A stretch of 42,849 nt of DNA from an uncultured Kiritimatiellota bacterium. Its GTDB lineage: Bacteria > Verrucomicrobiota > Kiritimatiellia > RFP12 > UBA1067. The stretch spans positions 1 through 42,849 of the forward strand of contig CAKTUI010000025.1 of NCBI GenBank assembly GCA_934621385.1. Reading direction: 5' to 3'. Positions within the stretch are counted from its first letter, which is position 1. Each line of letters starts with the position of its first letter. A model generated the notes under the pieces. It was not told where the DNA came from. It saw only the letters and a program-made list of their open reading frames with translations, and ran no database searches. The position numbers were made by a program, and so were the translations under genes. Below, piece after piece: positions 1 through 7,912 of this stretch.

Positions 1-101
1 GATCAATACCAGGGAGAATCTTCCTTTTGCAAGAGTAACCGCTTCAGGGACTTGCGTTTACTCCTGCAATCGGCACAATTTTCCGTCTATTTCGCGCAAA
101 C

Positions 102-131
102 TTGACCGTTTAGAAGAATTTTTGGTAAAAT
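102..131 (+). promoter_or_regulatory. Promoter of the beta-propeller gene
   Basis: A -35-like TTGACC (102-107) lies 18 bp before TAAAAT (126-131), which has TGG directly upstream as an extended -10. The expected transcript would start near 138 and carry an AGGAGG ribosome site (148-153) five bases before the ATG at 159. This is the only promoter in the window with both a good -35 and a strong Shine-Dalgarno. The 100 bases upstream of it show nothing recognisable. Confidence 0.65.
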
Positions 132-158
132 GCCAACTAAAGCGAATAGGAGGTTGGC

Positions 159-2552
159 ATGGCTCATGGGCCTACTTGTATCGCGGGGATCGTTTCCCTT
201 GCTGGAATCGCCGTTCTTGCACAACCACTGAAAGCGGATGTCGTCCGCTTTCCAATGGCGCTGTGCGAGACGGCGGACGGTACGGTGTGGGCCGGGACGG
301 ACGGTGACGGCCTCTGGTATAGCAATGTCGTGACAAAGGCATGGGTGCGGGATGCGCGCTATGGAGGTGTTGGTGGAGATTGCTCGTTTTGTCTGTACGA
401 GGATTCGAATGGGTGCCTCTGGTCAGGATCTCTGTCGGAAGGGCCATGTGTCTACAACGGACAAGAGTGGCGGTCCTATCCGCTTGAGTCTGGTTTTTTA
501 GGGAGTCGGGTCTTTTCAATCGCTGGGTCGTCGGATGGTTCAGTCTGGGTTGCATCTGATGGTGGACTCGCTCGCTATTCGAGTGCGACCGATTCGTGGC
601 GATTCTGGACACGGGACGACGGCTTGCCCGAAAACGAGATTATGGCGGTTGCCTGTGACAATAAGGGTCGCGTCTATTTGGGGCATGCGACGGCAGGCGT
701 GTCGATTGGTGATTCCGCCGATGACTATTCACAGTGGCGGACTGTCTCTGCACCGTGGAAGTTCAAGGGTGGTAAGTATGAGGTGCCTCCAGCTGAGAAG
801 GGTGTCGGCCTGCCATCCAATCTTCTGAATTGCCTCATGGTTCATGCGGATGGCACGGTGTTCGCGGGGACGCTTTCGGGCTTGGCAATCAGTACGGATC
901 GGGGGGACAACTGGTCTTTCATTCGGGCAAAGGACTATTACAAGTATCTTGGACAGAACGAAACGCCCGCCCTTGAGCGAAAGGGTAGGCGACTGTTGCT
1001 GGATGACTACGTGTCCAGTCTCACGCCGCTTGGAGAGACGACCGTCCTGATTTGTGGACGAGAAGGCGGCACGAGTGTCTATGATATTCGCCGCCGAACG
1101 GTTCTTCAGGACGAGAAACGGGAGGGGGAAGAGTGGATCACTTCTTCAATTCGTTTGCGGGATGGACGGGTCTTGCTGGGGACGTATGGCGGAGGGATCG
1201 TTCAGTCCACTTGGAAGGGAACACCGATTGCGGTCGCTGCAAGTCGCCTGGCGCAGGGGCAACGGATATTTCCGCGAACGCCTATTGAGGCGACGGATGG
1301 AAGAAGGAAGGGGTCTCTTAATGTCCAATCTTCAGGTCATCCCCCTGCATTTTATTTGCGGGATGACTGGGAGACGAAGGGCGATTGGTGGGGTCGCTAT
1401 GGTCTGCGCGATGCAATCCTCTGTGCTATGTATGCGCAATGGGGCGATTTCGAGTGCGTGAATGCGGAAGAAGCTGACTATCTCGTGAAGGGATGGATTG
1501 GACCCAATGCGCGAAAGTTTGAGTGTAGACGAAACTGGTTGCACTGGATTGTGACGGACAATCCGAATTCTCTCTGGTTGCCAGTGCAAGGCATCCGTCG
1601 TCAGGCGGAATGGGATGACTATGGCGAGACATACGGGCGCTACTTCAATGGACCAGACTTGACGGTTCAGATTCAGATGCCCAAAGGCGTTCACGATATT
1701 GCCCTTTATTTCTTCAATAAGGATGGCCATGACGGCCAGAATCGGCGGAGGGACTATCTCATTGAGATGAGTCGCATTGCGCCCGATAAAACGCCCGTCT
1801 TGGCTCGTGCGCGTGTGAAGGACTTCTGGAATGGAGTCTACAAGGTCTTTCGCGTCAACGAAGAGGGCACCTATTTCTTTCGAATTCGACGGCAGGGGAG
1901 TTTCGCGACAATTCTTTCGGGCGTTTTCATTCAGGGGGCACATGAAGTCTGGGAGTCCGTTGAGGAACCGTTTATGAATACGGCCTCGTACATGGGAGGT
2001 GTGGTTTACCAGGAGCCGCTTCCAACGTTCAATGGTAATCCCGCGTCGAAATTGGCCATTGCCTGTACGAATGCCGTTCGCCATCACGAGAAGGCCGTTA
2101 CAGGTAAGACATTTGACTGGGCGCGCTTTGGACTCGCACGTATTTATGCCGCGAGTGTGAAGCGGATGGATTCCGATACGAACGAGCATTTGCGCTGGCG
2201 GATGAGGAGATGGAGTAAGGCAGACAAGGAGAAGTTTAACTATTACACAAAGTTGATCTGGGCGGGTGTTCAAATCAAGTGCTGGTGGTATATACTTCGG
2301 AAAAATGCGAAGTACAGCAAGAATACGGTCGATTCACTTGAGGATTTGAATGCGGCTGTGAAAGGAAAGCATTTGCTTCGTTCCCTTGACGATTGGATTG
2401 AAGCCGTGCCGCCTGAACGGCGCGAATATGTTGTTCCCCCATCGTCAAATTTCTGGGAACGGGCGGCATTGACGCGCTACCACTTTCGTCCACCCGTTTC
2501 AGAGTGTGAAAAGGAAGACGAAGGAAAGGAAATAAAAGAATGGATACCATAG
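159..2552 (+). CDS. Exported beta-propeller protein, two-component-regulator-propeller type without a kinase
   Basis: This is a 797-residue protein with an N-terminal signal peptide ending near LAQPLKA. Residues about 30-380 hold repeated short blades of the type VWAGTDGDGLW, LWSGSLSEG, VWVASDGGLARY, VFAGTLSGLA and VLLGTYGGGI, the pattern of two-component-regulator propeller repeats. Known relatives usually place such blades in front of a transmembrane segment and a histidine kinase. Neither is seen here; the rest of the chain (about 400-797) has no domain I recognise and is rich in Trp, Tyr and Arg. The start at 159 has AGGAGG five bases upstream. The gene overlaps the next by 13 bp, so it probably heads the operon with the A/B pairs. 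I infer a periplasmic or surface sensor or binding protein. Confidence 0.7.
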   Translation: MAHGPTCIAGIVSLAGIAVLAQPLKADVVRFPMALCETADGTVWAGTDGDGLWYSNVVTKAWVRDARYGGVGGDCSFCLYEDSNGCLWSGSLSEGPCVYNGQEWRSYPLESGFLGSRVFSIAGSSDGSVWVASDGGLARYSSATDSWRFWTRDDGLPENEIMAVACDNKGRVYLGHATAGVSIGDSADDYSQWRTVSAPWKFKGGKYEVPPAEKGVGLPSNLLNCLMVHADGTVFAGTLSGLAISTDRGDNWSFIRAKDYYKYLGQNETPALERKGRRLLLDDYVSSLTPLGETTVLICGREGGTSVYDIRRRTVLQDEKREGEEWITSSIRLRDGRVLLGTYGGGIVQSTWKGTPIAVAASRLAQGQRIFPRTPIEATDGRRKGSLNVQSSGHPPAFYLRDDWETKGDWWGRYGLRDAILCAMYAQWGDFECVNAEEADYLVKGWIGPNARKFECRRNWLHWIVTDNPNSLWLPVQGIRRQAEWDDYGETYGRYFNGPDLTVQIQMPKGVHDIALYFFNKDGHDGQNRRRDYLIEMSRIAPDKTPVLARARVKDFWNGVYKVFRVNEEGTYFFRIRRQGSFATILSGVFIQGAHEVWESVEEPFMNTASYMGGVVYQEPLPTFNGNPASKLAIACTNAVRHHEKAVTGKTFDWARFGLARIYAASVKRMDSDTNEHLRWRMRRWSKADKEKFNYYTKLIWAGVQIKCWWYILRKNAKYSKNTVDSLEDLNAAVKGKHLLRSLDDWIEAVPPERREYVVPPSSNFWERAALTRYHFRPPVSECEKEDEGKEIKEWIP

Positions 2553-3901
2553 GAATTGTCATCATCGGCGCACTGCCGCTACTCGGGCTTTCCGCATTGG
2601 CGGGTGAGCCGGAGGCCGAGGAGGAAATCGTGCTCAAGGAGGGTCTCATCGAACTGTCGACATCTTTTAAGACGCCTACCGGGACGAAAGACTACGCCCG
2701 GACCTGCGAGCACCTTCCGGACGGGACCTTTTCCGCCCATGTCGTCTCCGATCCCGTGCTCGCGGAGGAGTGGCGCATCGACGAGAACCAGCCGACGTAT
2801 GAGTGGAGCGGGATTGACGGAACGCCCAAGGGAAAGGACCGTTCGCAGTACATCGTCCGCGTTGGGGCATTCGGGACGCACTATACCGTGACGGCCACGG
2901 CGACGTGGAAGCTCGTGTTCAAAGACGGGAGAAAGTCCGAGACGAGCGCGTCGGCCTCGATGACACTCGACGCCATCCGCTATGTGTTCGGGACGGAGGC
3001 ACCGGGTGTCGACGGGCGCGGCGGGAACGAGCTCGTCGACAGCAGCCCCGGATGGCTGGATGTGGAGGCGACCGGGTGCACGCGCCCGAAGCTGCTCACG
3101 CTCCTCCCAGTTTCGAGTCCGCTGCCGCCCGAGGGCGTGTCGCCGCAGAACGAGGTCAACAACACCTGGATGACCCTCGTCAGCTTCGGCGATCCGCTGA
3201 GGTGGAGGATCCCCTGCCCCTACTGGTACGGCGGGTCGCCCACCAACGATCCTCCCGCGTGCTGCTACACGAATGTTGCGAAGTACTCGATTTCGCTGAA
3301 TCCGGATGGATGCGGGCTGCACACGAATGTCGTCAGCATCTACCTGCCGAACACGGATCTCGACTCGCGCATGGACGCGTTGCCGAGGCTTGTCCGCACT
3401 GCGACATTTACCGTCCTTCGTCAAGAGAATTTGACGACGAACGAAGTGTCGTTCATTCGGACGTGGTTCAAGGTGACGGACTACGGGATGCCGGCCGTTG
3501 GAGCCGTGGTGAATGCAACCTCCCAGTATGCGGAGAAGATCAAGAAGGAGGAGCAGGTGCACATGAGGCAGTTCATGCGGGAGAAGGGGTATGGGTTTGA
3601 GGATATGTATTCGGTGGAGGATGCTCTCTTCAATGTGGAACTGATTCCAGGGGCTGAATACTTTGATGCTAAAAATGAAAAGGAGGCCAATCAAAAAGTC
3701 AGGTCAATTAGGGAAAGTATTAGAAGAGAAAAGGAAATAGGTGATGCATATTGGGATAAGAATCGGGCCTACAGTGAATGGACTGCAAAACGGATTGCTG
3801 GCTATCGAGAGGCATATCTATACCACTGCACCTATGAAAAGACATTTGAAAAGAATACTAAGGTTAGCAAGGATGAGATAACCAATTCAATTAACGAATA
3901 A
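2540..3901 (+). CDS. Exported protein A, copy 1 (unknown family)
   Basis: The 453-residue product starts with a signal peptide (IGIVIIGALPLLGLSALAG). I recognise no family with confidence. Residues about 40-290 look like extended beta or Ig-like material (VTATATWKLVF) and include a Cys-rich stretch (CPYWYGG, ACCYTN). The C-terminal part is charged and helical, with EEQVHMRQF and the conserved RIAGYREAYLYHCTYE. Copy 2 at 4906-6273 is identical over 685 bp (2739-3423 here), but the last 90 or so residues differ strongly. The start overlaps the propeller gene by 13 bp. The HMRQF helix could be metal binding, but this is a guess. Its role is unknown; the context suggests a cell-envelope or secreted protein working with protein B. 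Confidence 0.7.
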   Translation: MDTIGIVIIGALPLLGLSALAGEPEAEEEIVLKEGLIELSTSFKTPTGTKDYARTCEHLPDGTFSAHVVSDPVLAEEWRIDENQPTYEWSGIDGTPKGKDRSQYIVRVGAFGTHYTVTATATWKLVFKDGRKSETSASASMTLDAIRYVFGTEAPGVDGRGGNELVDSSPGWLDVEATGCTRPKLLTLLPVSSPLPPEGVSPQNEVNNTWMTLVSFGDPLRWRIPCPYWYGGSPTNDPPACCYTNVAKYSISLNPDGCGLHTNVVSIYLPNTDLDSRMDALPRLVRTATFTVLRQENLTTNEVSFIRTWFKVTDYGMPAVGAVVNATSQYAEKIKKEEQVHMRQFMREKGYGFEDMYSVEDALFNVELIPGAEYFDAKNEKEANQKVRSIRESIRREKEIGDAYWDKNRAYSEWTAKRIAGYREAYLYHCTYEKTFEKNTKVSKDEITNSINE

Positions 3902-3919
3902 GGACTGGAGCATCATATT

Positions 3920-4909
3920 ATGAAAATGTTTATTTCGTTGATTTGTGTCATTTGCATATTGGAGACAACTGGTCGCAATGTTGAGGGGCTTAAGCCACCT
4001 CGTGAATTTTCGCTACTGCCAGGGGATGTCAAGACGAATGTCTGCCAGAAAGTTTTGGCTGGACTTGCTCGAAAGGATGTGTTTCTTGGATTAGTGCAGA
4101 TGTTCCCAGAGGATTATGTGTCAGAATTTTGGAAAGATCTTCCTTATGCGGTTGAAGACTTTCTTTATATGGAGGATCTTGGTTTTCGTCCCTCGCATGT
4201 CATTCGGACATTTGGAATGAGTATGTCGCAGATCCCACATTTCTCAACAAACCGCCCCGCCTACTTTCAATTGCGCAATCCAAGCAATCGGGAATGCCTT
4301 GAACGTATTAAACGAATCGGTGGATGTCGCCTCTATGCTCCAACGGTAGTTGTAATGAGCACGCACTGTCTTTTCACCTTTTTTGAAAGACTGAAGGTTC
4401 ATGAGTGGGACCCCGAGGATTCATTTGCCGAGCCGATGGTGTGCGAGCGATCCGTCAAGGACTGGCCAACTTCGGTTCGCTTACTGTGGAAAGCAGACGC
4501 ATATGGGATTGTCTCAAACTGTGCATTTTCGGTCAATCGTCGTCATGGATTGACACCTCCCAATCCACCGGCAGAGAATCATAGGAAGACAGGGAAAGGG
4601 GGACGGGAATTTTTTAGTAGGCAGGAGTTTATTGCGGGGATATATCAGAGTGCACGATTGTACGGAAATTTATATCCCCTCATCGAGTTGAGCGAGCGCG
4701 AGGCGACGGAGATCGTCTACCTGACGGCACTCTGCCGCGGCCGGGTGCGGACGATGGACGAGTTCAACGCGGCGTTCGTCCCGAAGGGCGAGATGTTCCT
4801 CGTCCGCCTGACCGTGCCGGAATGCGAGACGGAAATAGGGCGGATGCTCTACGATCTCGCCCGAAAACGGGGTCTCCTCGGGCAGAAGGGAAAGGGAGCA
4901 TGGAAATGA
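3920..4909 (+). CDS. Exported protein B, copy 1 (unknown family)
   Basis: The 329-residue protein has a short hydrophobic N-terminus (MKMFISLICVICIL) that fits a signal peptide. No known domain is recognised. Conserved stretches shared with copy 2 include DVFLGLVQMFPED, FQLRNPS, FERLK.HEWD, SNCAFSV.RRHGL and the near-identical C-terminus from LIELSEREATEIVYLTAL onward. The last 230 bp are GC-rich and about 90 percent identical between copies, whereas the first three quarters are AT-richer and clearly diverged. It lies 18 bp after A1 with GGAG about ten bases before the ATG, and its stop overlaps the start of A2 as ATGA. Pairing with A in both copies suggests the two proteins act together. Confidence 0.7.
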   Translation: MKMFISLICVICILETTGRNVEGLKPPREFSLLPGDVKTNVCQKVLAGLARKDVFLGLVQMFPEDYVSEFWKDLPYAVEDFLYMEDLGFRPSHVIRTFGMSMSQIPHFSTNRPAYFQLRNPSNRECLERIKRIGGCRLYAPTVVVMSTHCLFTFFERLKVHEWDPEDSFAEPMVCERSVKDWPTSVRLLWKADAYGIVSNCAFSVNRRHGLTPPNPPAENHRKTGKGGREFFSRQEFIAGIYQSARLYGNLYPLIELSEREATEIVYLTALCRGRVRTMDEFNAAFVPKGEMFLVRLTVPECETEIGRMLYDLARKRGLLGQKGKGAWK

Positions 4910-6273
4910 AAGTCATAGGGATTGTCATCATCGGCGCACTGCCGCTACTCGGGCTTTCCGCGTTGGCGGGCGAGCTGGAGGCCGAGGAGGAAATCGTGCT
5001 CCAGGAGGGGCGCATCGAACTGTCGACATCTTTCACGGCACCGACCGGGACGAAAGGCTACGCCCGAACCTGCGAGCACCTTCCGGACGGGACCTTTTCC
5101 GCCGATGTCGTCTCCGATCCCGTGCTCGCGGAGGAGTGGCGCATCGACGAGAACCAGCCGACGTATGAGTGGAGCGGGATTGACGGAACGCCCAAGGGAA
5201 AGGACCGTTCGCAGTACATCGTCCGCGTTGGGGCATTCGGGACGCACTATACCGTGACGGCCACGGCGACGTGGAAGCTCGTGTTCAAAGACGGGAGAAA
5301 GTCCGAGACGAGCGCGTCGGCCTCGATGACACTCGACGCCATCCGCTATGTGTTCGGGACGGAGGCACCGGGTGTCGACGGGCGCGGCGGGAACGAGCTC
5401 GTCGACAGCAGCCCCGGATGGCTGGATGTGGAGGCGACCGGGTGCACGCGCCCGAAGCTGCTCACGCTCCTCCCAGTTTCGAGTCCGCTGCCGCCCGAGG
5501 GCGTGTCGCCGCAGAACGAGGTCAACAACACCTGGATGACCCTCGTCAGCTTCGGCGATCCGCTGAGGTGGAGGATCCCCTGCCCCTACTGGTACGGCGG
5601 GTCGCCCACCAACGATCCTCCCGCGTGCTGCTACACGAATGTTGCGAAGTACTCGATTTCGCTGAATCCGGATGGATGCGGGCTGCACACGAATGTCGTC
5701 AGCATCTACCTGCCGAACACGGATCTCGACTCGCGCATGGACGCGTTGCCGAGGCTTGTCCGCACTGCGACATTTACCGTCCTTCGTCAGGAAAATGTGA
5801 CGGTGGATGGAGAGGATCTGATTCGGACATGGTTCAAGGTCACGGACTATGGGATGCCAGCCGTTGGTGCCGTGGTGAATGCGACCTCCCAGTATGCGGA
5901 GAAGATCAAGAAGGAGGAGCAGGTGCACATGAGGCAGTTCATGCGGGAGAAGGAGTATGGGTTTGAGGATATGTATTCAATAGCCGATGCGCTCGGATAT
6001 GCGAAGGTGGATAGTGGAAGTCAATACTTTGACGCAGCAGATTTGCAATCAGTTGATAGTAAAGTTGAAACAATAAAGAATTCCATTAAGAAAGAAAAAA
6101 GTATAAGTGAGTCGTATTGGTCTAATAATCGGGGCTACAGTGAGCGGGAGGCAAAAAGAATCGCAGGTTATCGGGAGGCCTATCTTTATCACTGTACCTA
6201 TGAAACATCTTTCGGTGCGGGAGAGAAAATTATGAAGTCCAACATAAAGGTGTCAACTTATGGAAAAGAATAA
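4906..6273 (+). CDS. Exported protein A, copy 2 (unknown family)
   Basis: This is a 455-residue paralogue of the product at 2540-3901, with the same signal peptide core (VIGIVIIGALPLLGLSALAG). I chose the ATG at 4906, which overlaps the stop of B1 as ATGA; an ATG at 4900 is a two-residue alternative. Bases 5105-5789 match copy 1 without a single difference, synonymous sites included. The sequences then diverge around 5790-5830, match closely again to about 5980 and separate in the last 90 residues, where only RIAGYREAYLYHCTYE is strictly kept. Such a pattern fits recent gene conversion or unequal recombination over a tandem duplication. Function is unknown. Confidence 0.7.
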   Translation: MKVIGIVIIGALPLLGLSALAGELEAEEEIVLQEGRIELSTSFTAPTGTKGYARTCEHLPDGTFSADVVSDPVLAEEWRIDENQPTYEWSGIDGTPKGKDRSQYIVRVGAFGTHYTVTATATWKLVFKDGRKSETSASASMTLDAIRYVFGTEAPGVDGRGGNELVDSSPGWLDVEATGCTRPKLLTLLPVSSPLPPEGVSPQNEVNNTWMTLVSFGDPLRWRIPCPYWYGGSPTNDPPACCYTNVAKYSISLNPDGCGLHTNVVSIYLPNTDLDSRMDALPRLVRTATFTVLRQENVTVDGEDLIRTWFKVTDYGMPAVGAVVNATSQYAEKIKKEEQVHMRQFMREKEYGFEDMYSIADALGYAKVDSGSQYFDAADLQSVDSKVETIKNSIKKEKSISESYWSNNRGYSEREAKRIAGYREAYLYHCTYETSFGAGEKIMKSNIKVSTYGKE

Positions 6274-7267
6274 TCATAGGATAAAGTGCATTGTCAAAAT
6301 CTTAACTTTCTTTGCTTGTATAGGAGCAATGGGGGTTGAAGGACGAAGTGTCGAGGATGCTAAACCGCCTCGGGAATTTCATTTTCTTCCGGCGGATGTC
6401 AAGACAAACATCTGCCAAAGTGTGCTGAAGGGAGTGTCCCGAGAGGATGTTTTCCTCGGATTGGTGCAGATGTTCCCAGAAGACCGCATTTATGAAACAT
6501 GGAGGGGCCTCTCATATGTGAAAGAAGATTTCCTTTTTATGAGGAAGTTGGGATTCCGGCATACGCGTGTCATACGCACATTCGAAATGAGTGCACATAA
6601 AAATTTACAGTTCTCGACAAACCAACCCTCCTATTTCCAACTTCGCAACCCAAGTGATTGGGAACGCCTCGGACGCACAAAATGGGTAGGAGGCCGTTGC
6701 CTCTATGCGCCATCAATTATAGACTTTGGCAGATCCTGCTTGTTCGTCTACTTCGAAAGGCTGAAAAAGCACGAGTGGGATGCAGAAGATGCCTTTACCG
6801 ACCAAGCCGTGTGTGAAAGACCAGTAAAGGACTGGTCAAAATCGGTTCGCGAACTGTGGAGAACATCCGCATACGGGATTCTCTCAAACTGTGCATTCTC
6901 GGTCGATCGCCGCCATGGGCTATCAGTTCCTGCTCTCCCTGAAGAAGTAGCGAGGGATAGATCCAAGAGGAAAAGGGTGCTTTTTAGTAATCGGGAATTT
7001 GTTGACTCAATCTATCGGGCTGCACGGGTGTCTGAGAACTGGAATCCCCTCATCGAGCTGAGCGAGCGCGAGGCAACTGAGATCGTCTACCTGACGGCAC
7101 TCTGCCGCAGCTGGGTGCGGACGATGGACGAGTTCAACGCGGCGTTCGTCCCGAAGGGCGAGACCTTCCTCGTCCGCCTGACCGTGCCGGAATGCGAGAC
7201 GGAAATCGGGCGGCTGCTCTACGATCTTGCCCGAAAGCGTGGACTGTTCGGACGGAAGGGAGGCTAA
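6260..7267 (+). CDS. Exported protein B, copy 2 (unknown family)
   Basis: This is a 335-residue paralogue of the product at 3920-4909. It starts at an ATG inside the end of A2 (14 bp overlap) with AAGGTG eight bases upstream. The N-terminus is basic, then hydrophobic (CIVKILTFFACIGAMGVEG), fitting a signal peptide. I estimate roughly 60 percent identity to copy 1 over the first three quarters, and near identity from SEREATEIVYLTAL to RKRG. No catalytic motif was recognised. The pair order A-B is kept, so the duplicated unit is the gene pair and not a single gene. Confidence 0.7.
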   Translation: MEKNNHRIKCIVKILTFFACIGAMGVEGRSVEDAKPPREFHFLPADVKTNICQSVLKGVSREDVFLGLVQMFPEDRIYETWRGLSYVKEDFLFMRKLGFRHTRVIRTFEMSAHKNLQFSTNQPSYFQLRNPSDWERLGRTKWVGGRCLYAPSIIDFGRSCLFVYFERLKKHEWDAEDAFTDQAVCERPVKDWSKSVRELWRTSAYGILSNCAFSVDRRHGLSVPALPEEVARDRSKRKRVLFSNREFVDSIYRAARVSENWNPLIELSEREATEIVYLTALCRSWVRTMDEFNAAFVPKGETFLVRLTVPECETEIGRLLYDLARKRGLFGRKGG

Positions 7268-7268
7268 A

Positions 7269-7436
7269 ATGCGTCATGTCATAAAGGTATTTCTTGCTTT
7301 GATTTGTGCTGAAGGGTGTAGTTCTGCGTGTAGTAGGTCTCCGGAAGGTCCTGTCTGGGCGTCGCGAGCCGTGGAACGCGCGCAAATCGCCAGCCTCGAC
7401 GTGGGCATAGAAGGCCCTCAGGCGCGGCGTTCCTGA
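7269..7436 (+). pseudogene. Start of a third exported protein, apparently truncated
   Basis: Two bases after the B2 stop an ATG follows AAGGGAGG with five bases spacing. It encodes MRHVIKVFLALICAEGCSS, a plausible signal peptide with a lipobox-like AEGC. After about 25 residues the sequence passes into the GC-rich repeat tract and stops at residue 55. I read this as a gene interrupted or eroded by the repeats, or as a very short lipoprotein. It does not resemble the N-terminus of A or B. Confidence 0.35.
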
Positions 7437-7470
7437 AGGGAACGGGTTGACAGGAGCAAGAGAAGGGTGC

Positions 7471-7560
7471 TGGGATGCGCAACCCAGGGGGTCTGACTTG
7501 CGCAAGCGAAGGGGCCTGGGATGCGCATCCCAACGGGTCGAGGATGCGCAAGTCGACGGG
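7471..7560. repeat. Four dyads centred on TGCGCA, exact 23-bp spacing
   Basis: The core TGCGCA occurs at 7476, 7499, 7522 and 7545, so it repeats exactly every 23 bp. The flanks are partly palindromic: TGGGATGCGCATCCCA (7518-7533) is a perfect 16-bp palindrome, and CTTGCGCAAG and CTGGGATGCGCAACCCAG are close to palindromic. The next dyad array starts directly at 7561 in the same phase. The tract is too short and palindromic to be a CRISPR array. Confidence 0.8.
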
Positions 7561-7648
7561 AAAGCACTAAGGTGGTTTGATCAAAGGACTAAGGTGGTTT
7601 ACCCAAAGCACCTTAGTGGTTTGTGCAAAGGACTAAGGTGCTTTCCCG
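7561..7648. repeat. Four 22-bp dyad units, AAAGSAC-core-GTSSTTT type
   Basis: Units lie at 7561-7582, 7583-7604, 7605-7626 and 7627-7648. Each reads AAAG, G/C, AC, a core, GT, two bases ending in TTT, then four spacer bases. In units 1, 2 and 4 the core strand reads CTAAGGT, while in unit 3 it is inverted (CCTTAGT) although the frame of the repeat is kept. The spacer regions form secondary dyads such as TTTGATCAAA. Dyads thus recur about every 11 bp, once per helical turn, which would suit a row of protein-binding sites. Confidence 0.8.
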
Positions 7649-7655
7649 TTCTCCT

Positions 7656-7681
7656 GCTTGTCTCCACCCGTGGAGACAAGC
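7656..7681. terminator. Perfect 12-bp hairpin after the repeat array
   Basis: GCTTGTCTCCAC (7656-7667) is followed by a two-base centre and its exact reverse complement (7670-7681). No T tract follows on either strand, so intrinsic termination is unproven; it could instead be an operator or part of the dyad array. Confidence 0.4.
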
Positions 7682-7850
7682 CTCTCCACCTTCTATAATC
7701 GGCAAAATCCCCGTTTGTGACGGGCATTTCCGCGCCGATTCAGGCCAACGCAAAGGGTGCGCAGCCGCTTTCGCTTTTGCTGACCCATTAGATCTTACAA
7801 TTTTCCACTTGGGCGCGGGCAAGATACGGCCTACACAGGGTGCAACTTTT

Positions 7851-7859
7851 TGGTATAAT
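7851..7859 (+). promoter_or_regulatory. carB promoter, extended -10
   Basis: TGG followed by TATAAT (7854-7859) forms a strong extended -10. No good -35 is seen 17-18 bp upstream. The predicted leader is about 47 nt long and holds a weak TGAGG ribosome site (7899-7903) nine bases before the ATG at 7913. Confidence 0.65.
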
Positions 7860-7912
7860 ATCGCCCCAGCGCGGTAGAAGTTGCCGGTGCGGAAAGTGTG
7901 AGGTTTTTGACT

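Larger units (their letters stand above)
2540..7267 (+). repeat. Tandem duplication of the A-B gene pair, about 2.37 kb period
   Basis: Unit 1 runs from 2540 to about 4905 and unit 2 from 4906 to 7267. The offset is 2366 bp through gene A and 2370 bp at the end of gene B. Bases 2739-3423 equal 5105-5789 exactly (685 bp). The 3' ends of the B genes (4681-4900 and 7051-7260) are about 90 percent identical. Between those blocks the copies have drifted to perhaps 60 percent protein identity. The conserved block therefore spans B-end plus A-start, and the variable block spans A-end plus B-start. Confidence 0.9.
7437..7897. other. Intergenic region before carB
   Basis: This stretch has no convincing gene. 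It holds the two phased dyad arrays (7471-7648), a perfect hairpin (7656-7681) and the carB promoter (7851-7859). A GTTCC/GGAAC dyad at 7429-7443 abuts it. Between 7700 and 7850 I see nothing further apart from a short CCCGT/ACGGG inverted repeat near 7710-7724. I see no attenuator, T-box or riboswitch. Confidence 0.7.

Noticed and set aside
2579..3694. Long minus-strand frames opposite gene A (also 4945-5928)
   Set aside because: They mirror the GC-rich codons of A; A has a signal peptide, gene coupling and a clear reading.
7471..7648. CRISPR array
   Set aside because: Units are 22-23 bp in total with four-base spacers and no cas genes are present.
7694..7699. TATAAT as a second carB promoter
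   Set aside because: It lacks the TG extension and a -35, and overlaps the flank of the hairpin; the site at 7851 is better.
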